Assembly (NCBI GenBank): GCA_900068845.1
Contig: CEFQ01000003.1
Location: forward strand, 212,346 to 276,345
DNA: 64,000 nucleotides
Direction: 5' to 3'
Source: Enterobacter ludwigii
Lineage (GTDB): Bacteria; Pseudomonadota; Gammaproteobacteria; Enterobacterales; Enterobacteriaceae
Of this stretch, positions 1-7,936 are shown piece after piece (the first letter of the stretch is position 1; every line of letters starts with the position of its first letter). Made by a program: the position numbers and the translations under genes. The notes beneath the pieces were generated by a model. The model searched no databases. It was not told the origin of the DNA and saw nothing but the letters and a program-made list of their open reading frames with translations.

Positions 1-301
1 GCACGCCGAGCGCTTTGCCTTTGATATCCCACAATGCCTGATCGATACCGGCAATTGCGCTCATCAAAATCGGTCCGCCGCGATAGAATCCCCCGCGATA
101 CATCACCTGCCATAAATCATTGATGCGTGCGGGATCCTGACCAATCAGGTATTCCGACAGCTCATGTACCGCCGCTTCCACGCTGCGGGCGCGGCCTTCA
201 ATCACCGGTTCACCCCAGCCGACGATGCCTTCGTCAGTTTCGATTTTCAGGAACATCCAGCGCGGCGGCAGGCGGTAAGTGGTCAGTTTGGTAATTTTCA
301 T
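1..301 (-). CDS. dgoD: D-galactonate dehydratase, N-terminal part (cut by window edge)
   Basis: The visible 100 residues start [19 protein letters not shown] and continue with [11 protein letters not shown], the N-terminal capping domain of the enolase-superfamily enzyme that dehydrates D-galactonate to 2-dehydro-3-deoxy-D-galactonate. They match E. coli DgoD almost residue for residue as I recall it. The catalytic barrel lies outside the window. The start overlaps the dgoA stop, so the two are translationally coupled, and the gene is the most distal visible member of the dgoRKAD operon. The truncation is the window edge, not a mutation. Confidence 0.95.
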   Translation of the reverse strand, partial: MKITKLTTYRLPPRWMFLKIETDEGIVGWGEPVIEGRARSVEAAVHELSEYLIGQDPARINDLWQVMYRGGFYRGGPILMSAIAGIDQALWDIKGKALGV

Positions 302-915
302 CGTACAGCGTCCTTATATGCAACAATAAATGCGCGAGCTTGTTCCACAGTGCGCGACAACGGCTGACCGGCGCGATAAAGATCGCTGCCTAAGCCCGCG
401 CCGATGCAGCCTGCGGCCATAAATTCATGCAAGTTTTCCGGCGTCACGCCGCCCACCGCAAACACCGGCACCTCCGGCGGCAATACCGCTTTCAATGCTT
501 TGATGTAGCCCGGACCAAAGGCTGACGACGGGAAAATTTTCAGCGCCTGCGCACCGGCCTGCAAGGCGGTGAACGCTTCGGTGGCGGTGGCGCAACCGGC
601 GGCCACGATCATGCCTTTGGCTACCGCCTGGCGGATCACGGCAGCATCGGTATTCGGCGTGACGACTAATTTGCTGTTGAGCGTCGCCAGCTCATCGACC
701 TGCGCCGGATTCAGTACCGTACCGGCACCAATCAGCGCCCTGTCACCAAAGGTTTTTACCATCGTACCAATGCTTTTCGCCCATTCCGGCGAGTTAAGCG
801 GGATTTCAATCGCATCGAAACCCGCCTCGATCAGTGCGCCGACGTGCGCTTCAGCTTCATCCGGCGTGATACCGCGCAGAATAGCGATCAGCGGGACTTT
901 AGTTTGCCAGGCCAT
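298..915 (-). CDS. dgoA: 2-dehydro-3-deoxy-6-phosphogalactonate aldolase
   Basis: This 205-residue KDPG/KDPGal-type class I aldolase splits 2-dehydro-3-deoxy-6-phosphogalactonate into pyruvate and glyceraldehyde 3-phosphate, the last step of the De Ley-Doudoroff galactonate route. Family motifs visible are [12 protein letters not shown] near the N-terminus, IGAGTVL, the Schiff-base lysine segment [12 protein letters not shown] and the phosphate-binding [11 protein letters not shown] chose the ATG at 915, eight bases behind an AAGGAG site. An upstream in-frame TTG at 921 lacks that spacing, and 205 residues is the E. coli length. It overlaps the end of dgoK and the start of dgoD. Confidence 0.95.
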   Translation of the reverse strand: MAWQTKVPLIAILRGITPDEAEAHVGALIEAGFDAIEIPLNSPEWAKSIGTMVKTFGDRALIGAGTVLNPAQVDELATLNSKLVVTPNTDAAVIRQAVAKGMIVAAGCATATEAFTALQAGAQALKIFPSSAFGPGYIKALKAVLPPEVPVFAVGGVTPENLHEFMAAGCIGAGLGSDLYRAGQPLSRTVEQARAFIVAYKDAVR

Positions 916-1777
916 TTGCAATACTCCTTATTCCGTGCTGGAAAGCGCGATCGCCTGCCAGCGTGACTGAATCCACACCGATAAACTGCAGCGCCTGTTG
1001 ATAGCGTTGCGCCAGCGCGCTACCGGCAATAATGGTGATCGGTTGGCTGCCGATGTCGGCATGTTGCGTCATCAGCGCCACTTCGTGACCAATCAGCAAT
1101 CCTGAAAGGAAATCGCTGATATGGCGGCGATCGCGTGCGCCGAGCACATGTGAAGCACGCACTTCAAACAGCCGCGACAAGATGGAGGCATCGTGACTTC
1201 CCACCTGCACGCCCTCACGGAAGGCTGCGGCGTTCTCTTCCTGTTCCGGCAATCCGGCACCAATCAACGACTGCCTGAGCAGCAGATGATGCAATTCACC
1301 GGTCATCACGGTGCGGAAATCCAGCACGCGATCCTGCTCCACCTGCACCCATTTGGCGTGCGTGCCGGGCATTACGTAGAGCGACGCCGGTTGCAATTCA
1401 ATAGCACCGAGCAGTTGCGTCTCTTCACCGCGCATCACGTTGTAGTTGTCGTCACGTTCGACGCTCAATCCCGGCACGATCCACGCTTTATCTTCGACGC
1501 GCGTCAGGCGGCTGGCGATCTCACCCAATGAAACCGGGCAGGAAAGATACGGCACCGACAGCCAGCCGGCGTTGCTGCCCACCATGCCCGCCATCACCAC
1601 CGGCACTTCGTTGACGGGCCAGCCATCGGTGACGCTGGCAAAGACGTCGGCAGGCGTGCGATCGCCAAGGCGCGTGACGCCAGCTTCTGAACGGCGCTCA
1701 TCGATGCAAACGCCGTCTTGATAATGCCAGGCGCGTAGGTTGGTCGAACCCCAATCAATCGCGATATAGCGGGTCAC
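899..1777 (-). CDS. dgoK: 2-dehydro-3-deoxygalactonokinase
   Basis: This 292-residue sugar kinase phosphorylates 2-dehydro-3-deoxygalactonate at C6 with ATP, feeding DgoA. The N-terminal IAIDWGSTNLRAW is the phosphate-1 loop of the ASKHA fold. VMAGMVGSNAGW, MPGTHAKWV and the C-terminal IIAGSALAQRY are family landmarks. The start is a GTG that overlaps the dgoR stop codon by four bases, with AAGGAG just upstream, so translation is probably coupled to the regulator. Its end overlaps the start of dgoA. Confidence 0.94.
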   Translation of the reverse strand: MTRYIAIDWGSTNLRAWHYQDGVCIDERRSEAGVTRLGDRTPADVFASVTDGWPVNEVPVVMAGMVGSNAGWLSVPYLSCPVSLGEIASRLTRVEDKAWIVPGLSVERDDNYNVMRGEETQLLGAIELQPASLYVMPGTHAKWVQVEQDRVLDFRTVMTGELHHLLLRQSLIGAGLPEQEENAAAFREGVQVGSHDASILSRLFEVRASHVLGARDRRHISDFLSGLLIGHEVALMTQHADIGSQPITIIAGSALAQRYQQALQFIGVDSVTLAGDRAFQHGIRSIANGLAN

Positions 1778-2472
1778 ATAATCTCCTTGAGTCGGGCGGT
1801 TGAGCTGGCAATCATCGCTTTCGCTGCCTGCTCCGCCGCATCGCCATCCTGATGTCGAATGGCATCGAACAGCGCCTTATGTTCGGCGAGCGTGCGCGGC
1901 ATATTGCCCTCATCCGCCATGTAGGTTTGCGCAAACACCGCTTTTTGCAGCTGGCTGATCGCCACGTTGAGCTGCTGCAACACCGGGTTATGCACCGAAT
2001 TCAATACCGCTTCGTGATAGCGAATATCTGCTTCGTTAAACGCTTCACGATTGAGGTGATTCGCCACCATGTCGTTATAGGCCAGCTCAATCGCGGCCAA
2101 ATCGCTTGAGGTGGCGCGTTCCGCCGACCAACGTGCGATCTGTGGCTCCACCAGCACACGCACTTCGTTCATTGCGGCAATCAGACGCGGGTCTTGATCG
2201 TGTGCCAGCGCCCACTGCAATACGTCGCTATCCAGATAATTCCACTGGTTGCGCGGCGTGACGAACGCCCCGCGATAACGCTTCATCTCCATCAACCGCT
2301 TAGCCATGAGTGAACGAAACACTTCGCGGATGATGTTGCGTGAGGTACTGAAGCGTTCACACAATTCCGCTTCGGCTGGCAGCGCCGCACCCGGCACAAA
2401 CTTCCCGGCTACAATCTCTTCACCGAGCGTCAGGATGATGCGCTCTGTTTTGCTTAAGGGTTCTTGCGTCAT
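1774..2472 (-). CDS. dgoR: GntR/FadR-family repressor of galactonate catabolism
   Basis: This 232-residue regulator has an N-terminal winged helix (about residues 8-75, with AELCERFSTSRNIIREVFRSLMAKRL as the recognition region) and an all-helical FCD ligand domain (about 95-220, with EADIRYHEAVL supplying metal-binding residues typical of FadR-subfamily proteins). In E. coli, DgoR represses the dgo operon and is released by D-galactonate. It is the first gene of this operon and two matching operator palindromes lie just upstream, which supports autoregulation. Confidence 0.93.
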   Translation of the reverse strand: MTQEPLSKTERIILTLGEEIVAGKFVPGAALPAEAELCERFSTSRNIIREVFRSLMAKRLMEMKRYRGAFVTPRNQWNYLDSDVLQWALAHDQDPRLIAAMNEVRVLVEPQIARWSAERATSSDLAAIELAYNDMVANHLNREAFNEADIRYHEAVLNSVHNPVLQQLNVAISQLQKAVFAQTYMADEGNMPRTLAEHKALFDAIRHQDGDAAEQAAKAMIASSTARLKEIM

Positions 2473-2543
2473 GATGTTCCATTGATTGAAAGACGGTAGC
2501 GCATCAGATTACTGCTTTCACTGCGCCAAGCCTATGCCGCCGA

Positions 2544-2575
2544 TTGTAGTACCATCAAGCATGGTTGTACTACAA
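2544..2575 (-). promoter_or_regulatory. Two DgoR operator half-palindromes upstream of dgoR
   Basis: Two copies of an 11-bp inverted repeat occur: ttgtagtacca at 2544-2554 (one mismatch) and ttgtactacaa at 2565-2575 (perfect TTGTA-N-TACAA). They are 21 bp apart, two helical turns, which places two dimers on one face. The pattern matches the operator described for E. coli DgoR as I recall it. They lie about 70-100 bp before the dgoR start, where a promoter is expected. Confidence 0.8.
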
Positions 2576-2618
2576 TACGGATCACAAAATAGACAATACG
2601 TGTGCGAGAACCCGTTGA

Positions 2619-2684
2619 GGTCGCCATTAATGGCGACCCTACGATAGTTAGTTCGGGCTTGTAGGGTCGCCATTTATGGCGACC
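2619..2684. repeat. Paired palindromic intergenic repeat (REP/BIME-like)
   Basis: Two near-identical 20-bp palindromes, ggtcgccattaatggcgacc at 2619-2638 and ggtcgccatttatggcgacc at 2665-2684, are arranged so that the 24-bp blocks 2619-2642 and 2661-2684 are inverted copies of one another (23 of 24 positions). The element can form two small hairpins or one larger cruciform. It lies between the 3' end of yidA and the dgo promoter and may terminate or stabilise yidA mRNA. No coding sequence is seen in 2576-2714. Confidence 0.85.
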
Positions 2685-2714
2685 AAAAACAGCGTGAGGA
2701 GAAATAAGAAAGGG

Positions 2715-3524
2715 TTACAACACCAGCTCTTCAATGGCGTGCGCTACGCCGTCTTCCATGTTGGTTTTGGTAATGAACTGCGCGATTTTCTTGACCGAAT
2801 CAATGGCATTGCCCATTGCTACGCCAGTTCCCGCGTACTCAATCATCGCCAGATCGTTTTCCTGATCGCCAATCGCCATCACTTCCTCACGCGCCAGGCC
2901 AAGTTTCTCTGCCAGCATTTTCACGCCTTGTCCTTTATTGACGCGTGAATCAAGAATTTCGAGATAATAAGGCGCACTTTTGAGAATGGTGTAACTGTCG
3001 CGTGCCTGCTGCGGTAAGCGCTGAATAGCGGCGTCCAGCAGATCGGGTTTGTCGATCATCATCAGCTTAGGAAAACGCGTGGCGCGATCCATCTCCTCAA
3101 CGGAGCGGTAACGCACTGGAATGCCGGTCAAACTCGCTTCGTGAATGGTGAATTCACTGATGTCTTTATTCGGCGTATAGAGGAAGGATTTATCGAAGGC
3201 CTGGAAGTGCACGCCAAGATCGCGCGCTAACTGTTCGATATACAGGTAATCGTCAAAACCCAGGGTAATTTCCGCCACACATTCGCCATCATTGGCGCGA
3301 TGCACCAGCGCACCGTTGTAACTGATGCAGTATTGGCCTTCATCAACCAGGTTCAGTTCCATCAGATAACGCTGAATGCCGACCAAGGGACGACCGGTGG
3401 TCAGTACCACCATGACGCCTTTCTTGTGCGCACGCTCAATGGCAGATTTAACGGCGGGCGTGATCTCGTGCTGTGGATTAAGCAGCGTGCCGTCCATATC
3501 GATTGCTACCAGTTTTATTGCCAT
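2715..3524 (-). CDS. yidA: HAD-superfamily sugar phosphatase YidA (Cof type)
   Basis: This 269-residue cytosolic Mg-dependent phosphatase belongs to the HAD-IIB (Cof) class. Motif I, IDMDGTLLN at residues 8-16, carries the nucleophile Asp9 and the acid/base Asp11. Motif II is VVLTTGRP, and motifs III/IV are GVKMLAEKLGL and GDQENDLAMIEYAG. A C2b cap lies between about residues 85 and 190. E. coli YidA hydrolyses several sugar phosphates, with the physiological substrate unsettled. Position between gyrB and dgoR is as in E. coli, but yidB and yidX are missing and the redox locus sits in the gap. Confidence 0.94.
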   Translation of the reverse strand: MAIKLVAIDMDGTLLNPQHEITPAVKSAIERAHKKGVMVVLTTGRPLVGIQRYLMELNLVDEGQYCISYNGALVHRANDGECVAEITLGFDDYLYIEQLARDLGVHFQAFDKSFLYTPNKDISEFTIHEASLTGIPVRYRSVEEMDRATRFPKLMMIDKPDLLDAAIQRLPQQARDSYTILKSAPYYLEILDSRVNKGQGVKMLAEKLGLAREEVMAIGDQENDLAMIEYAGTGVAMGNAIDSVKKIAQFITKTNMEDGVAHAIEELVL

Positions 3525-3619
3525 AACGTCCTCGTTGAGTCAGGGTTTTAATCAATGCTAGCGCGATTCAGCTCACATTGACCAGTTTCGCACCTGACTT
3601 CAGATTTTTCCCGCGCAAA

Positions 3620-3648
3620 GAAAAAAGGCCATCACGCAAATGATGGCC
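3620..3648 (-). terminator. Rho-independent terminator of the MxKDx operon
   Basis: An 8-bp perfect stem (ggccatca 3627-3634 with tgatggcc 3641-3648) and a 6-base loop are followed on the minus strand by six T residues. It lies 28 bases after the MxKDx stop codon and closes the three-gene operon that starts at 5475. Confidence 0.9.
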
Positions 3649-3675
3649 CGGCATACATGGAGTTAGAGGATGATC

Positions 3676-3990
3676 TTAGTGGCTCATGGCGTCTTTTTTC
3701 ATGCCCATTTCATCTTTCTTCATGGCATCTTTCTTCATGCCCATCTCATCTTTGTGCATGCCGTCTTTCTTCATGCCCATCTCGTCTTTCTTCATGGCAT
3801 CTTTCTTCATGCCCATCTCATCTTTGTGCATGCCGTCTTTCTTCATGCCCATTTCGTCTTTCTTCATGGCATCTTTTTTCATGCCCATTTCATCTTTTTT
3901 CATGGCATCTTTGCCCATGCTGTCAGCAGCATAAGCAACAGACATGGTCATCATTGAAGCGATAAAGGTTGCTACGATTACATTTTTCAT
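3676..3990 (-). CDS. Secreted methionine-rich pentapeptide (MxKDx) repeat protein, MrpX-like
   Basis: The 104-residue product has a Sec signal peptide (residues 1-21, cleavage predicted after AYA). The 83-residue mature chain consists of six 12-residue units of the type KKDEMGMKKDAM (residues 31-102) between a short head and an SH tail. By my count it has 20 Met, no Cys and no aromatic residue. It fits the penta-MxKDx repeat family. In Azospira suillum a Met/Lys/Asp-rich periplasmic peptide, MrpX, soaks up hypochlorite by Met oxidation and is regenerated by a YedY-type reductase. The adjacent upstream YedY-like gene suggests the same role here (inference). Start: ATG eight bases after AAGGA. 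Confidence 0.88.
   Translation of the reverse strand: MKNVIVATFIASMMTMSVAYAADSMGKDAMKKDEMGMKKDAMKKDEMGMKKDGMHKDEMGMKKDAMKKDEMGMKKDGMHKDEMGMKKDAMKKDEMGMKKDAMSH
3685..3900 (-). repeat. Coding tandem repeat, six 36-bp units in two-unit (72-bp) register
   Basis: Six 36-bp units encode residues 31-102 of the MxKDx protein. Units 2-3 and 4-5 encode the same 24-residue sequence, differing from the others by Gly for Ala and His for Lys, so the array also has a 72-bp period. Near-identity of the units at DNA level points to recent expansion by slippage or unequal recombination. Unit-number change keeps the reading frame. Confidence 0.92.
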
Positions 3991-4058
3991 AGGGTGTTTC
4001 CTTACAGTTTTTGAGGTTTACAAAAGGTGTTGGCGCAATAAGGCACCGAGTTAAAGGA

Positions 4059-4847
4059 TCAGCTTCCGCCGAACCAGTTGTAGCCTTCGTCTTCCCAGTA
4101 ACCACCGGTATAACGATTGGTTATTTCAATCACCTGAATGTGCTTCGGATTTTTGTATCCCAGCTTGGTGGGAATCCGTATTTTCATCGGATAACCGTAT
4201 TCAGGTGGCAGAATGCGTCCATCCCAGCTTAACGCCATGATGGTTTGTGGATGCAGCGCCGATGCCATATCAATGCTGGTGTAGTAATCATCTGCGCACT
4301 TAAAGCTGACGTATTTGGCGCGGGTATCCGCACCAATCAGCTTGAGGAAATCGGCAAAACGCACGCCGCCCCAGCGCCCAATTTCGCTCCAGCCTTCTAC
4401 GCAAATATGGCGAGTAATCTGATCCACCTGCTGCATGTTGTAGAGTTCTGGCAGCGACCAGCTGCGTTTATCATTCACCCGCCCGGCAATCTCCAGACGC
4501 CATTGGTCGCCATTGATCTGCGGAATATCCTCCTCACCATAAAAAGCGTTAAACGGGAAGGCGGATGAAATGCGATCGGCGCTGTATTCCGGTGACAGAT
4601 TGGCGGGATTAAACAGCCAGCTCTGCACGCGGTCGTTAAAGCGAGAAAAGGTATTCAGCACGCTATCAACATCCGGTTTATCACTGAGATCGCAGCCGGT
4701 TAGCATCACCACGCCGCCCAACGTTAAACCCTGACGCAAAAAGTGGCGACGTGAGGCAGAATCCAGTTTGCGCGCCAGTAACTGCTGCGCCTCTTTAACT
4801 AAGGCATCCGCATCGCTGGGGGAAAGATCGACATTTATTTTTTTCAT
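4059..4847 (-). CDS. YedY/MsrP-like molybdopterin oxidoreductase with Tat signal
   Basis: This 262-residue protein has a sulfite-oxidase/YedY-type molybdopterin domain (about residues 95-260). The N-terminus has a twin-arginine motif SRRHFLRQG (Arg33-Arg34), then a hydrophobic stretch ending LTGC, so it may be a Tat-exported lipoprotein anchored at Cys52. The likely Mo-ligand cysteine is Cys149 in RHICVEGWSEIGRWGG. It is shorter than MsrP (about 334 residues), so it is a paralogue, not the housekeeping enzyme. I chose the ATG at 4847 because a TAAGGAG site precedes it; longer in-frame starts run into the cytochrome gene. Electrons would come from the upstream cytochrome. The substrate is unproven; oxidised Met of the MxKDx protein is the best guess. 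Confidence 0.88.
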   Translation of the reverse strand: MKKINVDLSPSDADALVKEAQQLLARKLDSASRRHFLRQGLTLGGVVMLTGCDLSDKPDVDSVLNTFSRFNDRVQSWLFNPANLSPEYSADRISSAFPFNAFYGEEDIPQINGDQWRLEIAGRVNDKRSWSLPELYNMQQVDQITRHICVEGWSEIGRWGGVRFADFLKLIGADTRAKYVSFKCADDYYTSIDMASALHPQTIMALSWDGRILPPEYGYPMKIRIPTKLGYKNPKHIQVIEITNRYTGGYWEDEGYNWFGGS

Positions 4848-4857
4848 TTCGCTCTCC

Positions 4858-5475
4858 TTAGCGTCCGCGCAACATGGCAAGCAGGGTTTTCGGTACCAGC
4901 GCGACCATCAATAGATGAACCGCCACAAAACCCACTAGCGCCGACATAGCATAAAAATGGATGTATCGAGCCGCTTCATAGCCGCCGAGGAGATCGCGCA
5001 ACAATCCAAACTGCACCGATTTCCACAACACCAGTCCTGACAGCACCAGCAGCAGGCAAATCACCACCACAAACAGATAGGCTGCGCGCTGAACATGGTT
5101 GTATTGGCGGAGATCCGCATGAGCCAGTTTGCCTTTCAGAGCATTGGCAGCATCGTGGAACAATCCGCGTAAATTTAACGGCAGAAACTTCTTAGCAAAG
5201 CGGCCGGTAATCAGGTTCATCGTCAGATAAACCGCGCCATTCGCGGCAAAAATCCACATGGCAGCAAAATGCCACTGCAAGGCGCCACCTAACCATCCGC
5301 CGAGGGTGATCTCGCCAGGAAAATAAAAGTCGAACAGGGGCGAAGCGTTATAAATGCGCCATCCACTCAGCGTCATAATCACAATGGCGGCGGCATTCAT
5401 CCAGTGACAAACCCGCAGCCAGCCGGGATGGATAACGACTGAACGTCCTGGTTTTTCATCCATCTGCATTTCCAT
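4858..5475 (-). CDS. b561-type cytochrome, membrane electron donor
   Basis: This 205-residue integral membrane protein has four predicted helices (about residues 27-45, 65-90, 125-150 and 165-192). Histidines are placed as in the bacterial cytochrome b561 / Ni-hydrogenase cytochrome family: HPGWLRVCHW, LQWHFAAMW, YNHVQRAAY and IHFYAMSALVGFVAVH. It probably takes electrons from quinol and passes them to the periplasmic molybdoenzyme encoded 10 bases downstream. The usual MsrP partner, MsrQ/YedZ, belongs to the ferric-reductase-like family, so this pairing differs. Start: ATG eight bases after AAGGA. Confidence 0.88.
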   Translation of the reverse strand: MEMQMDEKPGRSVVIHPGWLRVCHWMNAAAIVIMTLSGWRIYNASPLFDFYFPGEITLGGWLGGALQWHFAAMWIFAANGAVYLTMNLITGRFAKKFLPLNLRGLFHDAANALKGKLAHADLRQYNHVQRAAYLFVVVICLLLVLSGLVLWKSVQFGLLRDLLGGYEAARYIHFYAMSALVGFVAVHLLMVALVPKTLLAMLRGR

Positions 5476-5733
5476 TTACTCGTTCCTTCCGTTTAGTCAG
5501 GGCGCATTCTGCCGCCAGGGCATCGGGTTTCATGACAAGAAATGTCTCAATAACGGCATGAGCGCATTCGCACCGCGCCACTAATTCAATCCGTTTCTGA
5601 CCCGAGCAACCCAGACCGCAGTGCTATGGTGCTGCGTTCCTGTTCACCAAAGCATCACGTGGAGTTAAACAAAAAGTGAAAACTCAGCGGCGAAGGAAGC
5701 GGTAACATTACTTAATAATGCGATACGGAATGG

Positions 5734-6447
5734 ATGATGAACGACGCAAAAAAACTCCTTATTGTCGAAGATGATGGCGGTATCGCCGACGTTCTTCGTT
5801 TGAATCTTCAGGATGAAGGTTATGCGGTGACGCATGCTGCTGACGGTCTTCTGGCGCTAAAACTGTTGGAAGCACAGCACTGGGACGCCCTGATTCTTGA
5901 CCTGATGTTGCCTGGCGTTGATGGTCTGGAGATCTGTCGTCGCGCACGCACCATGAAGCGCTACACGCCGATCATTATGATCAGCGCCCGCTCTAGCGAA
6001 GTGCACCGCGTCTTGGGTCTTGAATTGGGTGCCGATGACTATTTGCCGAAGCCCTTTTCGATGATTGAGCTGATAGCGCGGCTCAAAGCGCTGTTCCGCC
6101 GCCAGGAAGCGATGAACATGAATTCGCGCATGGAAGCGGGAACCTTACAACTTGATGCCTTAACGATTGATCCCATGGCGCGGGAAGTGTGGATGCACGA
6201 TAAGCCGATAAATCTGACGCCACGTGAGTTTGATCTGCTTTACCACTTCGCCAAAAACCCGGGAAAAGTATTTTCCCGCCTTAATCTGCTCAATCAGGTT
6301 TGGGGCTATCAGCACGATGGTTATGAACATACCGTCAATACGCATATCAACCGCTTACGGTTGAAAATTGAAGATAATCCAACTGAACCGCACTACATTC
6401 TGACGGTGTGGGGAAAAGGCTATAAATTTTCGCTGCCGGCTAATTAG
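5734..6447 (+). CDS. OmpR/PhoB-family response regulator
   Basis: This 237-residue regulator has a receiver domain (residues 5-120; acidic pair in IVEDDGG, phospho-acceptor Asp in LILDLMLPG, switch Ser in MISARSS, Lys in DYLPKPFS) and a winged-helix DNA-binding domain (about 135-235, ending HYILTVWGKGYKF). It is divergent from the cytochrome/molybdoenzyme/MxKDx operon across a 258-bp shared promoter region (5476-5733), so that operon is the natural target. The ATG at 5737 is an equally good start. I cannot assign a named orthologue. Confidence 0.92.
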   Translation: MMNDAKKLLIVEDDGGIADVLRLNLQDEGYAVTHAADGLLALKLLEAQHWDALILDLMLPGVDGLEICRRARTMKRYTPIIMISARSSEVHRVLGLELGADDYLPKPFSMIELIARLKALFRRQEAMNMNSRMEAGTLQLDALTIDPMAREVWMHDKPINLTPREFDLLYHFAKNPGKVFSRLNLLNQVWGYQHDGYEHTVNTHINRLRLKIEDNPTEPHYILTVWGKGYKFSLPAN

Positions 6448-6454
6448 GTTCTTA

Positions 6455-7930
6455 ATGATGAAACGCCTGACACTCAGCCAGCGCCTGGCGCTGGTTTTCG
6501 CTTCTTTGCTGTTGCTCTGTACATTGTTGTCAGGCTGGATGCAGATTCGCATTAACGCGCAATACGGTAGCGCGGTGGTGCAACGCTTATCCGATGGTCT
6601 GGCGCGGCATATCATTAGTACCAATCCCAATATGATTGGCGTGCAGGGTGTGAACCTGCCACTGATGAAGGTGCTGTTTAAGGATTTGATGGTGCTTAAT
6701 CCCAGCGTAGAGGTCTATCTGCTCGATTTGCAGGGCAATATTCTTGCCGATGCCGCCCCACCCAATCATATTAAACGCACCAGAGTGAGTCTTGCGCCGA
6801 TTCATTCGCAGCTTCATGGCGCCTCATCGCCAATCTACGGCGACGATCCGCGTAATCTGAAGGAGAAGAAGGTCTTTAGCGCCGCTCCGGTTTCGCTAAA
6901 TGGTCAACCTGCCGGTTATCTTTACGTGATTTTGCAGGGAGAGAATTATCACCAACTGGCGCAGGAAGCGCAGATCGATACCCTGATGCGCACCTCATTT
7001 TGGTCTTCCTTGCTGGTGGTGTTATTTGGTCTGACAGCGGGCGCAGTGGCGTTTAGCTTAATCACTCGTCCAATACGCCAGCTTACGCAGCGCGTGCGTC
7101 AGCTTAATCGTGACGATATGGCCGAGATAAAAAAACTGGCTGAACTGCCGTTGCCACAGGCGCAGGAGAAGGATGAGGTGAGTTTGCTGCAAGGCGCCTT
7201 TGTTGGCATGGCGCGACGCGTCGCCTTTCAGTGGGAAAAACTGACCTATCAGGACCAGCTGCGCCGCGATTTTGTCGCCAATATCTCGCACGACCTGCGC
7301 ACGCCGCTGACCACCTTACATGGCTATCTCGAAACCTTGCTGTATAAATCAGACAGCCTCAAATCAGCCGATAGCCAGCGTTATTTGCACATTGCGCTTT
7401 CGCAAAGCCAGAAAGTCAGCATGCTGGCGCAGCAGCTTTTTGAACTGGCGCAGCTGGAATATGGCGTGATTAAGCCCAATCGCGAAAATTTCAGCCTGTC
7501 GGAGCTGGCTTACGATGTGATGCAGAAATTTGAGTTAATGGCCAGTACGCGCCATATCCGCTTTGTGGTGGATATGCCGGAACAGCTGCCGCAGGTTTAT
7601 GCGGATGTTTCGATGATCGATCGGGTGTTGACCAATCTTTTCGACAATGCCATCAAATATACGCCGGAAGCAGGAATCATCGAGGTAACGTTACGTAGCA
7701 CCGATCGCGAGGTTGAAGTGAGTCTGAAAGATTCCGGGCCAGGTATTCCTGAACATCTTCGTGCGACCTTATTTGAACGTCCATCGGCGTTAACCCACGC
7801 CAGCACGCGCAAAAACAGCGGTGGGCTGGGTTTGATGGTGGTGCGCCGCATCCTGCAACTGCATGAGCGTGATATTCGGCTGGATGAACAAGCATCGGGC
7901 GCGTGCTTCCGCTTCTCCGTCCCCCGCTGA
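6455..7930 (+). CDS. Membrane sensor histidine kinase
   Basis: This 491-residue sensor has a TM helix at about 11-31, a periplasmic domain of about 145 residues, a second TM helix at about 180-203 and a HAMP linker (ITRPIRQLTQRVRQL). The dimerisation/phospho-acceptor helix carries the H-box His in FVANISHDLRTPLTTL, and the ATPase domain shows N-box DNAIKYTPE, G1 DSGPGIPEHL and G2 GGLGLMVVRRI. It follows the response regulator by seven bases and is presumably cotranscribed. The periplasmic sensor domain has few Cys, so a direct thiol switch is not evident. The signal is unknown; oxidised envelope proteins or reactive chlorine would fit the neighbourhood (inference). Confidence 0.91.
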   Translation: MMKRLTLSQRLALVFASLLLLCTLLSGWMQIRINAQYGSAVVQRLSDGLARHIISTNPNMIGVQGVNLPLMKVLFKDLMVLNPSVEVYLLDLQGNILADAAPPNHIKRTRVSLAPIHSQLHGASSPIYGDDPRNLKEKKVFSAAPVSLNGQPAGYLYVILQGENYHQLAQEAQIDTLMRTSFWSSLLVVLFGLTAGAVAFSLITRPIRQLTQRVRQLNRDDMAEIKKLAELPLPQAQEKDEVSLLQGAFVGMARRVAFQWEKLTYQDQLRRDFVANISHDLRTPLTTLHGYLETLLYKSDSLKSADSQRYLHIALSQSQKVSMLAQQLFELAQLEYGVIKPNRENFSLSELAYDVMQKFELMASTRHIRFVVDMPEQLPQVYADVSMIDRVLTNLFDNAIKYTPEAGIIEVTLRSTDREVEVSLKDSGPGIPEHLRATLFERPSALTHASTRKNSGGLGLMVVRRILQLHERDIRLDEQASGACFRFSVPR

Positions 7931-7936
7931 AAACAA

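Noticed and set aside
3685..3900. CRISPR-like regular repeats
   Set aside because: The 36-bp units are contiguous with no spacers and encode a repeat protein.
3657..3965. Three overlapping plus-strand open frames opposite the MxKDx gene
   Set aside because: They are mirror frames of a 36-bp tandem repeat without stops. None has a ribosome site, and the minus frame has a signal peptide, ribosome site and terminator.
4059..4847. Housekeeping msrP
   Set aside because: Shorter than MsrP, paired with a b561 cytochrome instead of MsrQ, and different N-terminus; named YedY-like only.
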